Source: Candidatus Berkiella aquae
GTDB taxonomy: Bacteria > Pseudomonadota > Gammaproteobacteria > Berkiellales > Berkiellaceae
Reading direction: 5' to 3'
Assembly (NCBI RefSeq): GCF_001431295.2
Contig: NZ_LKAJ02000001.1
Span: 2,790,001-2,854,000 of the forward strand
Length of the DNA: 64,000 nucleotides
In this document: positions 36,354-44,593 of the stretch, piece by piece
Numbering within the stretch: position 1 is the stretch's first letter
Layout: the number at the start of each line of letters is the position of its first letter
The notes under the pieces: generated by a model
What the model was told of the DNA's origin: nothing
Seen by the model: the letters and a program-made list of their open reading frames with translations, nothing else
Database searches by the model: none
Program-made: the position numbers and the translations under genes

Positions 36354-37262
36354 TTAAGAAGTAATGGACGGAGGTGCAATATACACATCCATTTGTTGCC
36401 CAGGGTATGCCAAAAGCTGTTGCTTATCAAAGGCATAAATTACTTCGAGAATGCGCGTGTCAATTCGTTCATGACTCTCACCTGTCAAGGTTCGTTTCGC
36501 TTTGATCATCGGCTCAACACGCACAAAGGTTAACGGAACCATGTTACTGCCATCACTACGTAAAGCGCCTTTAGCACTCGCATGCTGCTGTAAACGCTGT
36601 GCATCGCTTTCATCAATTTCAACACGCACATGAAGTTTAGAGGTATCACCTATCACAATAAATCCTTCATTTAATTTTCCTTCGCTAGCATATTCGCCAA
36701 CTCGAATGTTTAAGCGTAGGATCTCACCTGAAATCGGCGCTGTTACGGTTAAGCGCGACAGCGAGGTCTGTAATTCATGTATAGAAGTTTCAGCTTCTTT
36801 AACAAAAGTACGAGCACGTTTAACAGCAAAACGCTTGTTTGATAATTCCTCTTCAGAAATCGCATTAGAATTTGAAATTTTTTCATAAAAAGAAAGTTCC
36901 ATTGATACATCCTCTAATGCACACTTCGCGGAGGCAAGCCTTGCATGGGCATTGTCAAGTTGAGCCTTCACACCTCGCTCATCTATGGTAAACAACGGTT
37001 CACCTTCTTTAACCTGCTGCCCTACCTTAACATGGATTTGCTGAACGACGCCTGAAATATGCGTACCGATATTAATCACTTCACTTTGAGGTTCAACAAT
37101 GCCAATACCTGCAATCCGCTGTGATTGTTCATAAGATGCTGGTTCCATCATAGGTACGCCAGCCTCTCTGGTTGGATGATAAACTGCTTTAGCCGTCAAT
37201 ATAAGCATACTAGCAGCAATCATCGGTAAACCTATCGTTAATAGTTTATTTTTAATTTTCAT
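36354..37262 (-). CDS. HlyD/DevB-type membrane-fusion protein
   Basis: The 302-residue product has an N-terminal membrane anchor (about 5-27), a biotinyl-lipoyl half (GIVEPQSEVINIGTHISGVV, VKVGQQVKEGEPLFTID), a coiled-coil hairpin (about 95-165), the second lipoyl half (LTVTAPISGEILRLNIRVGE) and a beta-barrel domain. It is the periplasmic adaptor of a three-gene ABC exporter: its ATG overlaps the end of the ATPase gene by 11 bases. DevBCA-type systems export glycolipids or other substrates through TolC; no TolC gene is nearby, so a chromosomal one must be used. Confidence 0.92.
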   Translation of the reverse strand: MKIKNKLLTIGLPMIAASMLILTAKAVYHPTREAGVPMMEPASYEQSQRIAGIGIVEPQSEVINIGTHISGVVQQIHVKVGQQVKEGEPLFTIDERGVKAQLDNAHARLASAKCALEDVSMELSFYEKISNSNAISEEELSNKRFAVKRARTFVKEAETSIHELQTSLSRLTVTAPISGEILRLNIRVGEYASEGKLNEGFIVIGDTSKLHVRVEIDESDAQRLQQHASAKGALRSDGSNMVPLTFVRVEPMIKAKRTLTGESHERIDTRILEVIYAFDKQQLLAYPGQQMDVYIAPPSITS

Positions 37263-37959
37263 TACCTTTCTCCACTAATTCTTCTTTAACAATAATGCCA
37301 TCATTCATATGAATAATACGATCGGCAAATGAATAAATTCGGTTATCATGTGTCACAACAATGACAGCGCAATCAGGTTTAACCGCAATTTCTTGCAATG
37401 CTTCCATCACTTGATAGCCAGATTGCGCATCAAGGGCTGAGGTGGGCTCATCACAAAAAATCACTTTAGGATCATGCACAAGCGCCCTAGCAAATGCGAC
37501 CCGCTGCTGCTGGCCTCCTGAAAGTTGATTGGGTTTTTTATTGGCATGCGAACTCATTCCAAATCGTGACAACGTTATTTTTGCTTTAACAACGGCATCA
37601 TTAAAAACAATACCTGAAGCAAGTAAAGGGAGAGCAACATTTTCTGCCACCGTTAAGTGAGACAAGAGATTAAATTGTTGAAAGACAAGTCCTAAATGCG
37701 TTCGACGAAAAATCACATTTTGTTTATCTGTTAATGTATCAAGATCAATGTTGTTAATAATCACCTTACCTTGCGTTGGCCGCAAAATGCCAGTGAGAAT
37801 CGAAAGTAAGGTTGTTTTACCACACCCACTTGGGCCAATAAGCATGGTTAATTCACCAAAGAAAATATTTAAACTCGCGCCGTTTAAAACACGTAACAAA
37901 TTGCCATTCGATGAAAAATCTTTGACGATATTATATGAACTTAATGCGATGCTCATCAT
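37252..37959 (-). CDS. ABC transporter ATPase, DevA/LolD type
   Basis: The 235-residue ATPase has Walker A GPSGCGKTT at 42-50, the signature LSGGQQQRVAFARAL near 143, Walker B VIFCDEPTSALD near 167 and the H loop VVTHD near 200. It belongs to the MacB/LolD/DevA class that works with FtsX-like permeases. Its start follows the permease stop without a gap, and its end overlaps the adaptor gene, so permease, ATPase and adaptor are translated as one unit. Confidence 0.95.
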   Translation of the reverse strand: MMSIALSSYNIVKDFSSNGNLLRVLNGASLNIFFGELTMLIGPSGCGKTTLLSILTGILRPTQGKVIINNIDLDTLTDKQNVIFRRTHLGLVFQQFNLLSHLTVAENVALPLLASGIVFNDAVVKAKITLSRFGMSSHANKKPNQLSGGQQQRVAFARALVHDPKVIFCDEPTSALDAQSGYQVMEALQEIAVKPDCAVIVVTHDNRIYSFADRIIHMNDGIIVKEELVEKGNEN

Positions 37960-39099
37960 TTACCCCCTGAAAACAATAGCTGGATCAATCGTAAAAACCC
38001 GCCTAATACTAAAAATACTTGCTAAAAACACAATGACTAACACGGCAAATGCGGTTCCAAGAACGACTTGCCAATCTAAGGTAAATCCTCGAAGTGCCGG
38101 CACATTGGATGTTAATTCAAAAAAGAGCGCACACAAGCCTATTCCTAAGCTAAAACCAATAGAAGCGACAACCGAGGCTTGTAATAAAACCATCCGCAAA
38201 ATTTGCCCATTGGTTACGCCGATTGCCTTTAGCGCACCGAACTGCTTAATATTCTCAATAATGAACAAATAGAAAGTTTGTCCAGTAATTGCAGCACCAA
38301 TAATAAATCCTAACAGGACGGTAATTCCGAAATTTATCGGAATTCCGGTATGTTCCATATAATATTGGATACTACGGTGTTGAAAATCTTTTTTGGTTAA
38401 TGCTTGTAAGTGCGTTCTATTTTCGATTTCTTTAGCCAAAGTCAAATCATTGATTTCCTCTTGAGCTTTTACCAGAATGAAACTCATTTGGTTGCCTTCA
38501 CTTTTTGCTAATTGCTTAGCAATAGAATATCGAGTGTAAACGACAGGATTGGTTACAAAAGGAGGCGATGCTGCGCAAATCCCAACAATGGTAATACGTC
38601 GTTCATTGATTTCTAACGTTTTGCCAATCGATAATGCTTCATTTGGCCATAAGTATTTAAAACCATCTTGATCGATTATTATTGAATTAGGTTCTTTTAG
38701 ATCTTCCCATTTTCCATAAAGCATTTGAGGCGGCTGGCCAATAAGCGTGCTATCATCCACGCCTAGTATAATGACATTTTGCATAGTGCCATCAACCGTT
38801 TGTGCCATCCCCATACCTTTAAAGAAAGGAACAGCCCATTTTACGCCATTGACGCTACGAACCCGCATGAGATCGCGATCGGGGAGTGATTTGATTTGAT
38901 CGATATAATCAACCATAGGGTCCATGACCCAAATATCCGCTTCTGTCACATCCGTGATTTGGCTTGCAGTGCGTCCCAGCAGCCCCATAAAGATAGAAAC
39001 TTGCTGTGACATCAACAGCGTTGCGAACATAATGCCAAATATTAGTCCAAGATATTTAGCGGTGTCGCCGGTTAATATTTTAAGTGCAACGTTGCGCAT
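37960..39099 (-). CDS. ABC transporter permease, DevC/FtsX type
   Basis: The 379-residue permease has an N-terminal membrane segment (about 14-36), a large periplasmic domain (about 40-250), and three further segments (about 254-280, 305-330, 345-368) before a final RRVFTIDPAIVFRG, all typical of FtsX/DevC proteins with a mobile periplasmic domain. It works with the adjacent ATPase and adaptor. Twelve bases separate it from the upstream DUF2798 gene. Confidence 0.93.
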   Translation of the reverse strand: MRNVALKILTGDTAKYLGLIFGIMFATLLMSQQVSIFMGLLGRTASQITDVTEADIWVMDPMVDYIDQIKSLPDRDLMRVRSVNGVKWAVPFFKGMGMAQTVDGTMQNVIILGVDDSTLIGQPPQMLYGKWEDLKEPNSIIIDQDGFKYLWPNEALSIGKTLEINERRITIVGICAASPPFVTNPVVYTRYSIAKQLAKSEGNQMSFILVKAQEEINDLTLAKEIENRTHLQALTKKDFQHRSIQYYMEHTGIPINFGITVLLGFIIGAAITGQTFYLFIIENIKQFGALKAIGVTNGQILRMVLLQASVVASIGFSLGIGLCALFFELTSNVPALRGFTLDWQVVLGTAFAVLVIVFLASIFSIRRVFTIDPAIVFRG

Positions 39100-39110
39100 A
39101 TTGGATTCCT

Positions 39111-39335
39111 TCAGCGAACCATTCTTCGAACAATTTTTGCGATGGCAGGAGATAACATGATGCTTAAACTAAATGCGATAAGATAAGCAATGATGAAAGC
39201 ATTCATCCAAATCGATAAATAATTTGAAACGAAGCCTATGTTTAGGTAGGTCATGATACCCGACATCACCAATGCCATGCTTCCCGACATCAATAGGCCA
39301 AAGATTAATTTCTCTTTTTTTTCTTTACTTAACAT
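39111..39335 (-). CDS. DUF2798-family small membrane protein
   Basis: I chose the ATG at 39335, preceded by GGAG at eight bases; the upstream ATG at 39371 lies in an operator. The 74-residue product has two hydrophobic segments, the first containing LMSGSMALVMSGIMTYLN, which is the signature pattern of DUF2798 (MS..MS.hMT..N), and the second near 40-62. Its function is unknown. It is the first gene of the exporter operon and is controlled by the operator-bearing promoter just upstream. Confidence 0.85.
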   Translation of the reverse strand: MLSKEKKEKLIFGLLMSGSMALVMSGIMTYLNIGFVSNYLSIWMNAFIIAYLIAFSLSIMLSPAIAKIVRRMVR

Positions 39336-39361
39336 TCTTCTATCTCCATGGGCAAGCAACC

Positions 39362-39387
39362 ATATTGTCAACCATGTATGACAATAT
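39362..39387. promoter_or_regulatory. Operator palindrome overlapping the -10 box
   Basis: ATATTGTCA and TGACAATAT (9-base perfect arms) flank eight bases. It covers the -10 box of the exporter promoter, so a bound regulator would block RNA polymerase. Its sequence is related to the second palindrome 40 bases upstream (centre to centre). Confidence 0.8.
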
Positions 39388-39411
39388 AATCTGCAAACCC
39401 CATATCGTCAA
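39383..39411 (-). promoter_or_regulatory. Sigma-70 promoter of the exporter operon
   Basis: On the minus strand TTGACG (39411-39406), a 17-base spacer and TATATT (39388-39383) form a near-consensus promoter, about 50 bases before the DUF2798 start codon. Both boxes lie in palindromes. Confidence 0.8.
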
Positions 39412-39427
39412 CTATGGTTGACGATAT
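39402..39427. promoter_or_regulatory. Operator palindrome overlapping the -35 box
   Basis: ATATCGTCAAC and GTTGACGATAT (11-base perfect arms) flank four bases. The -35 box lies in its promoter-proximal arm. Such symmetric 26-bp sites suit TetR- or MarR-type repressors; no such gene lies nearby. Confidence 0.8.
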
Positions 39428-39511
39428 TTTTGATGAGAACTTTACAAATAGAGCATGTGTATATACGTGTAACTATTATTTCTAAGAGACACATTTGGGG
39501 AATTGAGCAAA

Positions 39512-39823
39512 ATGACTCTCTCGCCTGAACGACCTATTATTGTCATTGACGATTGTCGCAGGTGCGAATGTTTTTGCTTTATATAGTGATGGCAAACTGT
39601 TGAATAAATTTAAAATGCAGGGTCATACGATAAGCGCTCCGGCTATTTCCGCCGATAGAGTTTATGTCAACAGTCAAGATGGTCTATACACATTTTTCTT
39701 GATTTAAAGCAACATACTTTAAACAGTGACTTGTCTGGCGGTGTTTCTTCTCCTGCTATCAGTAGTGATGGAACCATTTATGTCATCGACCGAAACAAAC
39801 AACTTTGGGCTTTTGGCACGTAA
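39512..39823 (+). pseudogene. Remnant of a PQQ-like beta-propeller protein, frameshifted
   Basis: Three pieces in different frames read as one beta-propeller. The first starts MTLSPERPIIVIDD. After a frame change comes GANVFALYSDGKLLNKF and ISAPAISADRVYVNSQDGLYTF, and after a second change near 39700 LSGGVSSPAISSDGTIYVIDRNKQLWAFGT followed by a stop. The A-L-Y-SDGK, SSPAI and DGTIYV phrases are the blade repeats of PQQ-binding-like propellers such as BamB-type or quinoprotein domains. With two frameshifts and no N-terminal region, it is a gene fragment in decay. Confidence 0.8.
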
Positions 39824-39884
39824 TTATTTCTACAAACCTCATGGTTACTATATTTTACCTTAAATATACTCCATTATTTACATC

Positions 39885-40186
39885 TTAAGTGCTTCCTGTC
39901 ATATTTTTAGATAAGTACGTAGCCAAAAATAGTACGGCATCGGAAATAGCATCGGCCTCAATTCCAGAAGGTAGTAATTCCTGTTTATGGTAGTGTGCCA
40001 GAATCGTTTCAGGAATTTTATCCATCATCGCTGTCTTTACAATGGCGAGAGCAATTGCATTAACACGAATATTTGCCGCTAGTGCAAATGCTAAAGACTT
40101 TGTTAAACCAATGATCATTTTTCTACAATGGCTTTTCCAATTCCACCTTGCGCTCCTGTTACAAGCGCTGTTAATTTATCTTGCAT
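39885..40186 (-). pseudogene. Short-chain dehydrogenase remnant with internal deletion
   Basis: The start (ATG at 40186) reads MQDKLTALVTGAQGGIGKAIVEK, a clear SDR cofactor motif TGxxxGxG, and stops after 23 codons. In another frame the sequence goes straight on to GLTKSLAFALAANIRVNAIA and DAVLFLATYLSKNMTGST, which is the C-terminal third of an SDR. The middle of the enzyme, including the catalytic YxxxK region, is gone, and the last residues are also missing. The enzyme cannot be active. Confidence 0.85.
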
Positions 40187-40199
40187 GATTCCCCTACTA

Positions 40200-40541
40200 T
40201 TAGCGAAAAATGAAATAAACCGCCCCTACCATACAAAAACTTGCCCATAGGAAATTTAAAGAGATTGGCTGACGCATATAATAAATAGCAAAAGGGATAA
40301 AAATAGATAAAGTAATCACCTCTTGCAAGATCTTCAGCTGCGCTAAGCTCAGCCCAGCTTCATTAAAACCAATACGATTAGCTGGCACTTGGAAAATATA
40401 CTCAAAAAAGGCAATGCCCCAACTTGCCAAAATAGCGACCCACAATACTTTGTTATTTAGGTTTCTAAGGTGCGCATACCAAGCAAAAGTCATAAACACA
40501 TTAGAAGCACCTAACAAAAGCAACGTTTTCATTAAATTCAT
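40200..40541 (-). CDS. DUF486 (DMT-superfamily) membrane protein
   Basis: I chose the start giving MNLMKTLLLLGASNVFMTFAWY, which fits the usual length (about 113 residues) and the N-terminal signature SN-x-FMT-x-AWY-x-HL of DUF486. Four membrane segments cover nearly the entire protein. The family is related to small drug/metabolite transporters, but its substrate is unknown. It is downstream of nothing functional on the same strand and is next to the SDR remnant. Confidence 0.82.
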   Translation of the reverse strand: MNLMKTLLLLGASNVFMTFAWYAHLRNLNNKVLWVAILASWGIAFFEYIFQVPANRIGFNEAGLSLAQLKILQEVITLSIFIPFAIYYMRQPISLNFLWASFCMVGAVYFIFR

Positions 40542-40745
40542 CGGTTGTATCTTAAAAATAATAATTTGTCTCACAGGGTTAATATTATTGATAATACCGT
40601 AAGAAATATCCAGTCTTCGATTGTCACATCGTGGCAAAAATGCAATGAACAAAGTCTATATTACAGTAACAGGATATAAAGTAATCCCAGAACACTTAAT
40701 ACGTTGCATTACAATCTTTCCCTTTAAGAATGATGTAGGAACGCT

Positions 40746-41675
40746 ATGGCGATTGATAACAGCTTTATTGAATTCTTAAAAACATGCGCGCAGCAACCTG
40801 ATCTCAGTGAGTTTACGCCTGTGCAAAATCGTGAACGTTTTAAAGCGAATACCAACGTGGTCTACAGCGAAGCATTAGCTCGCATTAAAACAGAAGATAA
40901 AGAGATTAAAGCGAATGATCATGCCATTCCAATCAGACATTATTATTTATCTGAGAAAAAAGCCCCCTGCCTTATCTGGTTCCATGGTGGTGGTTTTGTC
41001 ATGGGCAGTATTGCAGGTTACGATTTGATTTGTCGAAAAATAGCCAACGCGGCAAATATATCCGTCATCTCGGTTGATTATCGATTAGCACCTGAACATA
41101 AATTCCCTGCTGCCATTGAAGATGCTTATATGGTGGTACATGAGGTCATCCAAAATGCCGAACTATTCAATGTTGATAAAAACAACATTTATGTCGGCGG
41201 GGCGAGCGTTGGCGCGACGCTTGCCACTGTCACGTGCTTAATAATGCGAGATCAAGGACATACAGGAACTATCAAACATCAATTGTTAATGATGCCGGTT
41301 ATCAACGATGATTTTTCTACCCATTCATATCAACTCTATGGTGAAAATTATTTTTTAACGAAAAAATCAATGCAATATTTTATGAATCATTATATAAACA
41401 ATGAATCTGATTTATTAAATCCTTATTGTTTGCCAGGAAAAGCTAAAAATTTACAGAGCTTACCTCCTGCGATGATTGTAACCGCAGAATGTGACCCTTT
41501 GCGTGATGCAGGGGAGCAATATGCTACCCGATTGAAAAATGAAGGGAACCAAGTTGATTATTATAATTATCCTGGTTTATTTCATGGCTTCACCTCGATG
41601 ATACCAAGTAATGCCTTTGCGGAAAAATCATTTGATAAAATCATCACTGATTTTGCTCGTGTGATTATAAAATGA
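40746..41675 (+). CDS. Alpha/beta hydrolase, hormone-sensitive-lipase family esterase
   Basis: The 309-residue enzyme has the oxyanion motif FHGGGFVMGS starting at His80, the nucleophile elbow GGASVGA with Ser154, an acid residue in TAECDPLRD near 250 and the catalytic His in LFHGF near 279. YRLAPEHKFPAAIEDAY is a family signature. Members hydrolyse short-chain esters and some lipids; Acyl specificity cannot be read. AGGA precedes the ATG. Five bases separate its stop from the convergent L,D-transpeptidase gene. Confidence 0.93.
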   Translation: MAIDNSFIEFLKTCAQQPDLSEFTPVQNRERFKANTNVVYSEALARIKTEDKEIKANDHAIPIRHYYLSEKKAPCLIWFHGGGFVMGSIAGYDLICRKIANAANISVISVDYRLAPEHKFPAAIEDAYMVVHEVIQNAELFNVDKNNIYVGGASVGATLATVTCLIMRDQGHTGTIKHQLLMMPVINDDFSTHSYQLYGENYFLTKKSMQYFMNHYINNESDLLNPYCLPGKAKNLQSLPPAMIVTAECDPLRDAGEQYATRLKNEGNQVDYYNYPGLFHGFTSMIPSNAFAEKSFDKIITDFARVIIK

Positions 41676-41680
41676 TAACA

Positions 41681-42295
41681 CTAGTAATGTACCACCACTT
41701 GAGTTAATCCTTCTTGCACAAAATCTTCATTTAACCATTGTGCATCTTCTGGCGCCATCCTAACGCAACCATGGCTCGCATTATAATTTGGCACTGCATT
41801 GGAACCATGCAATGCATACCCCCCATGAAAAAACATACAATAAGGCATCGGTGCCCCGCCTCGTCCCACAGGATAAATAGTTGATTTGCAGTCTTCTCCC
41901 CCTTTTCTAAAAATGGTGAAAGTTCCTGTCACTGTTTTACATTCTCTACCGATATCGGGACAGTAATCTTTTCCACCTGAAACACGCCCTGAGCGAATAA
42001 GTTCACCCGTTCCATCATAAGCAACCCATGTCAATTTTTTCAAATCGACTTCGATGGTATCTGACAGGTTCGTATTGGTATTTTTATGACTATCTCTATT
42101 ATTATCATTTTCTGCAGATACCTTACGTTTATTCATGTTCGTTTGGATATTGCTAACAGGATAAGCTACGACAGAATTGGGAGAAATTTGTTCGCAAATA
42201 AAAGCTCCCGATTTACAAAAATCTGGCAACTCGTTGGCTGAAACAGTGGAGGCTATTGAGGGTAAGCAAATTAACAGAGCTATACTTTTATTCAT
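41681..42295 (-). CDS. L,D-transpeptidase (YkuD) family protein, EnhA-like
   Basis: This 204-residue protein has a signal peptide (MNKSIALLICLPSIASTVSANE) and the YkuD catalytic signature HGSNAVPNYNASHGCVRM near 170-187, with Cys in SHGCVR. The mature N-terminal part is a polar linker with additional cysteines (CKSGAFICEQ). L,D-transpeptidases form 3-3 peptidoglycan cross-links or attach lipoproteins. Legionella enhanced-entry EnhA proteins share this domain. It is transcribed towards the esterase gene and downstream of a TfoX-domain gene. Confidence 0.9.
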   Translation of the reverse strand: MNKSIALLICLPSIASTVSANELPDFCKSGAFICEQISPNSVVAYPVSNIQTNMNKRKVSAENDNNRDSHKNTNTNLSDTIEVDLKKLTWVAYDGTGELIRSGRVSGGKDYCPDIGRECKTVTGTFTIFRKGGEDCKSTIYPVGRGGAPMPYCMFFHGGYALHGSNAVPNYNASHGCVRMAPEDAQWLNEDFVQEGLTQVVVHY

Positions 42296-42373
42296 GAAAG
42301 AACCCTTTACAGCTTATATCTGTACAAGTTCTTAGACAAAGAATAAGAAGTTAGGTTCTGCGTTTTTTAATAA

Positions 42374-42700
42374 TTACTTTTTCTTTTTTGGCTTAGGCAA
42401 GGGTAATTCTGCTGCGGAGATTCTAATAAGCTCTGTTAACCAATCTGCATCTTCCCATTGATCACCCGAAATAAGAAAATAAGCTTTTGCACCTGGATAA
42501 GGCACCCCCTCAGTAATGTTACCAATAAATTGCTTACCAACTGCAGTTGGCTTAACAAACAACTCATCATCGCAAACTAAGGCAACGACTTTACCGTCAC
42601 AATAAACTGCATATTCACCAAACATTTTACGCGCAGAGACGACACCAGCTTGCGCTACCTGCTCAAGTAAATAGTCTATCGTACTTTTTTTAGTTGCCAT
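42374..42700 (-). CDS. TfoX N-terminal-domain protein
   Basis: The 108-residue protein matches the TfoX/Sxy N-terminal domain: SARKMFGEYAVYCDGKVVALV, the LFVKPT phrase, and PYPGAKAYFLI. The C-terminal TfoX domain is missing, and the protein ends in a lysine-rich tail. In Enterobacteria the full-length Sxy promotes competence gene expression; single-domain copies are widespread and their role is unknown, so competence should not be inferred. Confidence 0.88.
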   Translation of the reverse strand: MATKKSTIDYLLEQVAQAGVVSARKMFGEYAVYCDGKVVALVCDDELFVKPTAVGKQFIGNITEGVPYPGAKAYFLISGDQWEDADWLTELIRISAAELPLPKPKKKK

Positions 42701-42728
42701 TTAGTTCTCTTTACTTTTTTGTATGTAC

Positions 42729-43409
42729 TTATGGCAACTGAGTAACCAAACCAATATTAACAATGTTGCTCATGGAATCTGTTTTATTGAATTGATATTG
42801 ATTCAAGTAGCCTATTTCAATAGAAGTGTGTTTTGCTAAAGGAACGCCAAAACCGATAAATCCTCGATTTTGCGAAAGAGAACACTCAGAGACCCATAAG
42901 GGATGATTTAAATTAAAAAACAGTTCATCTGAAACAATAATTGAAATGGGGTGGACAGGGAATACAAAAGTTAATTTTTCTCGTAAACGATTTGCCCACT
43001 GAGGTGTAGCCTCCTGTTTGCGTTGTTCCAATCGGGTACGACTTTTTACATTAAAATGCGACCCTTTAATGATTTCCCAATTAAGTTGCTGCCAAATACG
43101 ATATTCATCAACGAAGTCGCCACTACTTTGTTTGCTGATGACGCCACTGTTGCCAATATAGAATGTTAAAGGCTTGGCTATTTTATAGCCTAATCCTGCA
43201 TGCACTACCGCTTGTTCAAACTTATATTCATTATCGATAAAACGCAATTGTGGTTGCAGATAAAATCTTACTTTTGATCCATTGAAAATACCGCCACTTA
43301 TCTCATAACTAGTCCACAGTTTGGCATGCTCTTCAACAGCGAAAACACTTTGCGAAAATAATAGAAGAATAAAGGATAGAAGGTAAACAACTAATTTCTT
43401 ATGTAACAT
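42729..43409 (-). CDS. DUF2490-family outer-membrane protein
   Basis: The ATG at 43409 gives 226 residues with a signal peptide (MLHKKLVVYLLSFILLLFSQSVFA). The mature protein is a run of amphipathic beta-strands with LWTSYEISGGI at the start and IGYLNQYQFN close to the end, the DUF2490 pattern (WTxxxxxG...RExR...Y...). It is likely a small outer-membrane barrel of unknown function. The frame extends upstream to a TTG, which I rejected. Confidence 0.8.
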   Translation of the reverse strand: MLHKKLVVYLLSFILLLFSQSVFAVEEHAKLWTSYEISGGIFNGSKVRFYLQPQLRFIDNEYKFEQAVVHAGLGYKIAKPLTFYIGNSGVISKQSSGDFVDEYRIWQQLNWEIIKGSHFNVKSRTRLEQRKQEATPQWANRLREKLTFVFPVHPISIIVSDELFFNLNHPLWVSECSLSQNRGFIGFGVPLAKHTSIEIGYLNQYQFNKTDSMSNIVNIGLVTQLP

Positions 43410-43560
43410 CTTAATCAATATCTTATTATAAAAATTCTAAATTATTTTAAAGGGTTTATTTGGCAATGTCTTGTTTAAATTCATACTCTATGATCATAGA
43501 ATTTAGTTAATAACTTGATATTAACTTTAAATAAGTTTTCAACCAAACTATGGATCTCTC

Positions 43561-44589
43561 ATGAATAAAAATATTGTGATCTGCTGTGATGGAACCGGCA
43601 ATAAATTCGGTCAATGCAATACTAATATTGTAAAAATTTCTCAAGCATGCCTTCACGACAATTCAGAATCAGCACTCATAAAACAAATTGTTTATTATGA
43701 TCCTGGGGTTGGGACACTTAACCTACCCGGTGAGAGCTGGTATACCAAATTGAAAAGTGTGTGGTGTGGTTTAGGATTTGGCTATGGACTCAATCAAAAT
43801 ATTATTGATGCCTATGAATATTTAATGGAAAACTATCAACCAGACGATAAAGTGTTTTTATTTGGATTTAGCAGGGGTGCTTATACGGTGCGCGCCTTGG
43901 CAGGCATGATCTTTCGATTTGGTCTGTTGCGAAAAGGAAGCATCAATTTAATGCCCTATGTCTCAGATATGTATCACCGATTTAGGCAACATAAAAAAAT
44001 TGATTCCACGATTGCCACAGAATTTAAACAATCGTTTAGTCAAGAATGCAAACCTCATTTTATCGGCGTTTTTGACACCGTTGCAGCAATGGGACACTTA
44101 AATAGAAGCAAAATTTTCTACGATGCGTCTTTAAATCATGATGTGAAATTTGGTTACCATGCTTTATCTATCGATGAAAAACGAGCCCCTTTTGCGCCTT
44201 TTTTATGGGATGAATCTAAAAAATCCATGGAACAAACGATTGAACAAGTTTGGTTTAGTGGGGATCATTGTAATATTGGCGCTGGTCATGAAGACTCCTC
44301 TTTATCCGATATTACGTTGCAATGGATGTTACAAAAAGCCTTTTCACAAGGCTTAGCATTAAAAGAAGGATGGCAACAAATACTCCATCCTAATCCTACG
44401 GGAAAATTGTATGATCTCTATAATTTTTTCTGGGGACTTGCGGGTATCTATCATGCGGGCTTCTTTGGCAGGAAACCAAGAAAAATTGATAATAATGCAT
44501 TGATTCATCAGAGTGTGCAAGAAAGAATGGCTAAAGTATTAGGATATAAGCCCAAGCTTCCTGAAAAATATACGCTTATTTCTCTTTAA
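43561..44589 (+). CDS. DUF2235 alpha/beta hydrolase (Tle1-like phospholipase domain)
   Basis: This 342-residue protein starts NIVICCDGTGNKFG, the DUF2235 N-terminal motif, and has the nucleophile elbow GFSRGA with Ser104. HFIGVFDTVAAMG and VWFSGDHCNIGAG, with likely Asp and His catalytic residues, follow. DUF2235 domains include Tle1 phospholipase effectors of type VI secretion, but stand-alone cytoplasmic copies are common. No type VI gene or immunity gene is present beside it and there is no signal peptide, so a lipid hydrolase role is only a family-based inference. Confidence 0.88.
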   Translation: MNKNIVICCDGTGNKFGQCNTNIVKISQACLHDNSESALIKQIVYYDPGVGTLNLPGESWYTKLKSVWCGLGFGYGLNQNIIDAYEYLMENYQPDDKVFLFGFSRGAYTVRALAGMIFRFGLLRKGSINLMPYVSDMYHRFRQHKKIDSTIATEFKQSFSQECKPHFIGVFDTVAAMGHLNRSKIFYDASLNHDVKFGYHALSIDEKRAPFAPFLWDESKKSMEQTIEQVWFSGDHCNIGAGHEDSSLSDITLQWMLQKAFSQGLALKEGWQQILHPNPTGKLYDLYNFFWGLAGIYHAGFFGRKPRKIDNNALIHQSVQERMAKVLGYKPKLPEKYTLISL

Positions 44590-44593
44590 ACGT

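Noticed and set aside
43561-44589. Type VI secretion effector locus
   Set aside because: DUF2235 alone is not enough: no VgrG, PAAR, adaptor or immunity gene is nearby.
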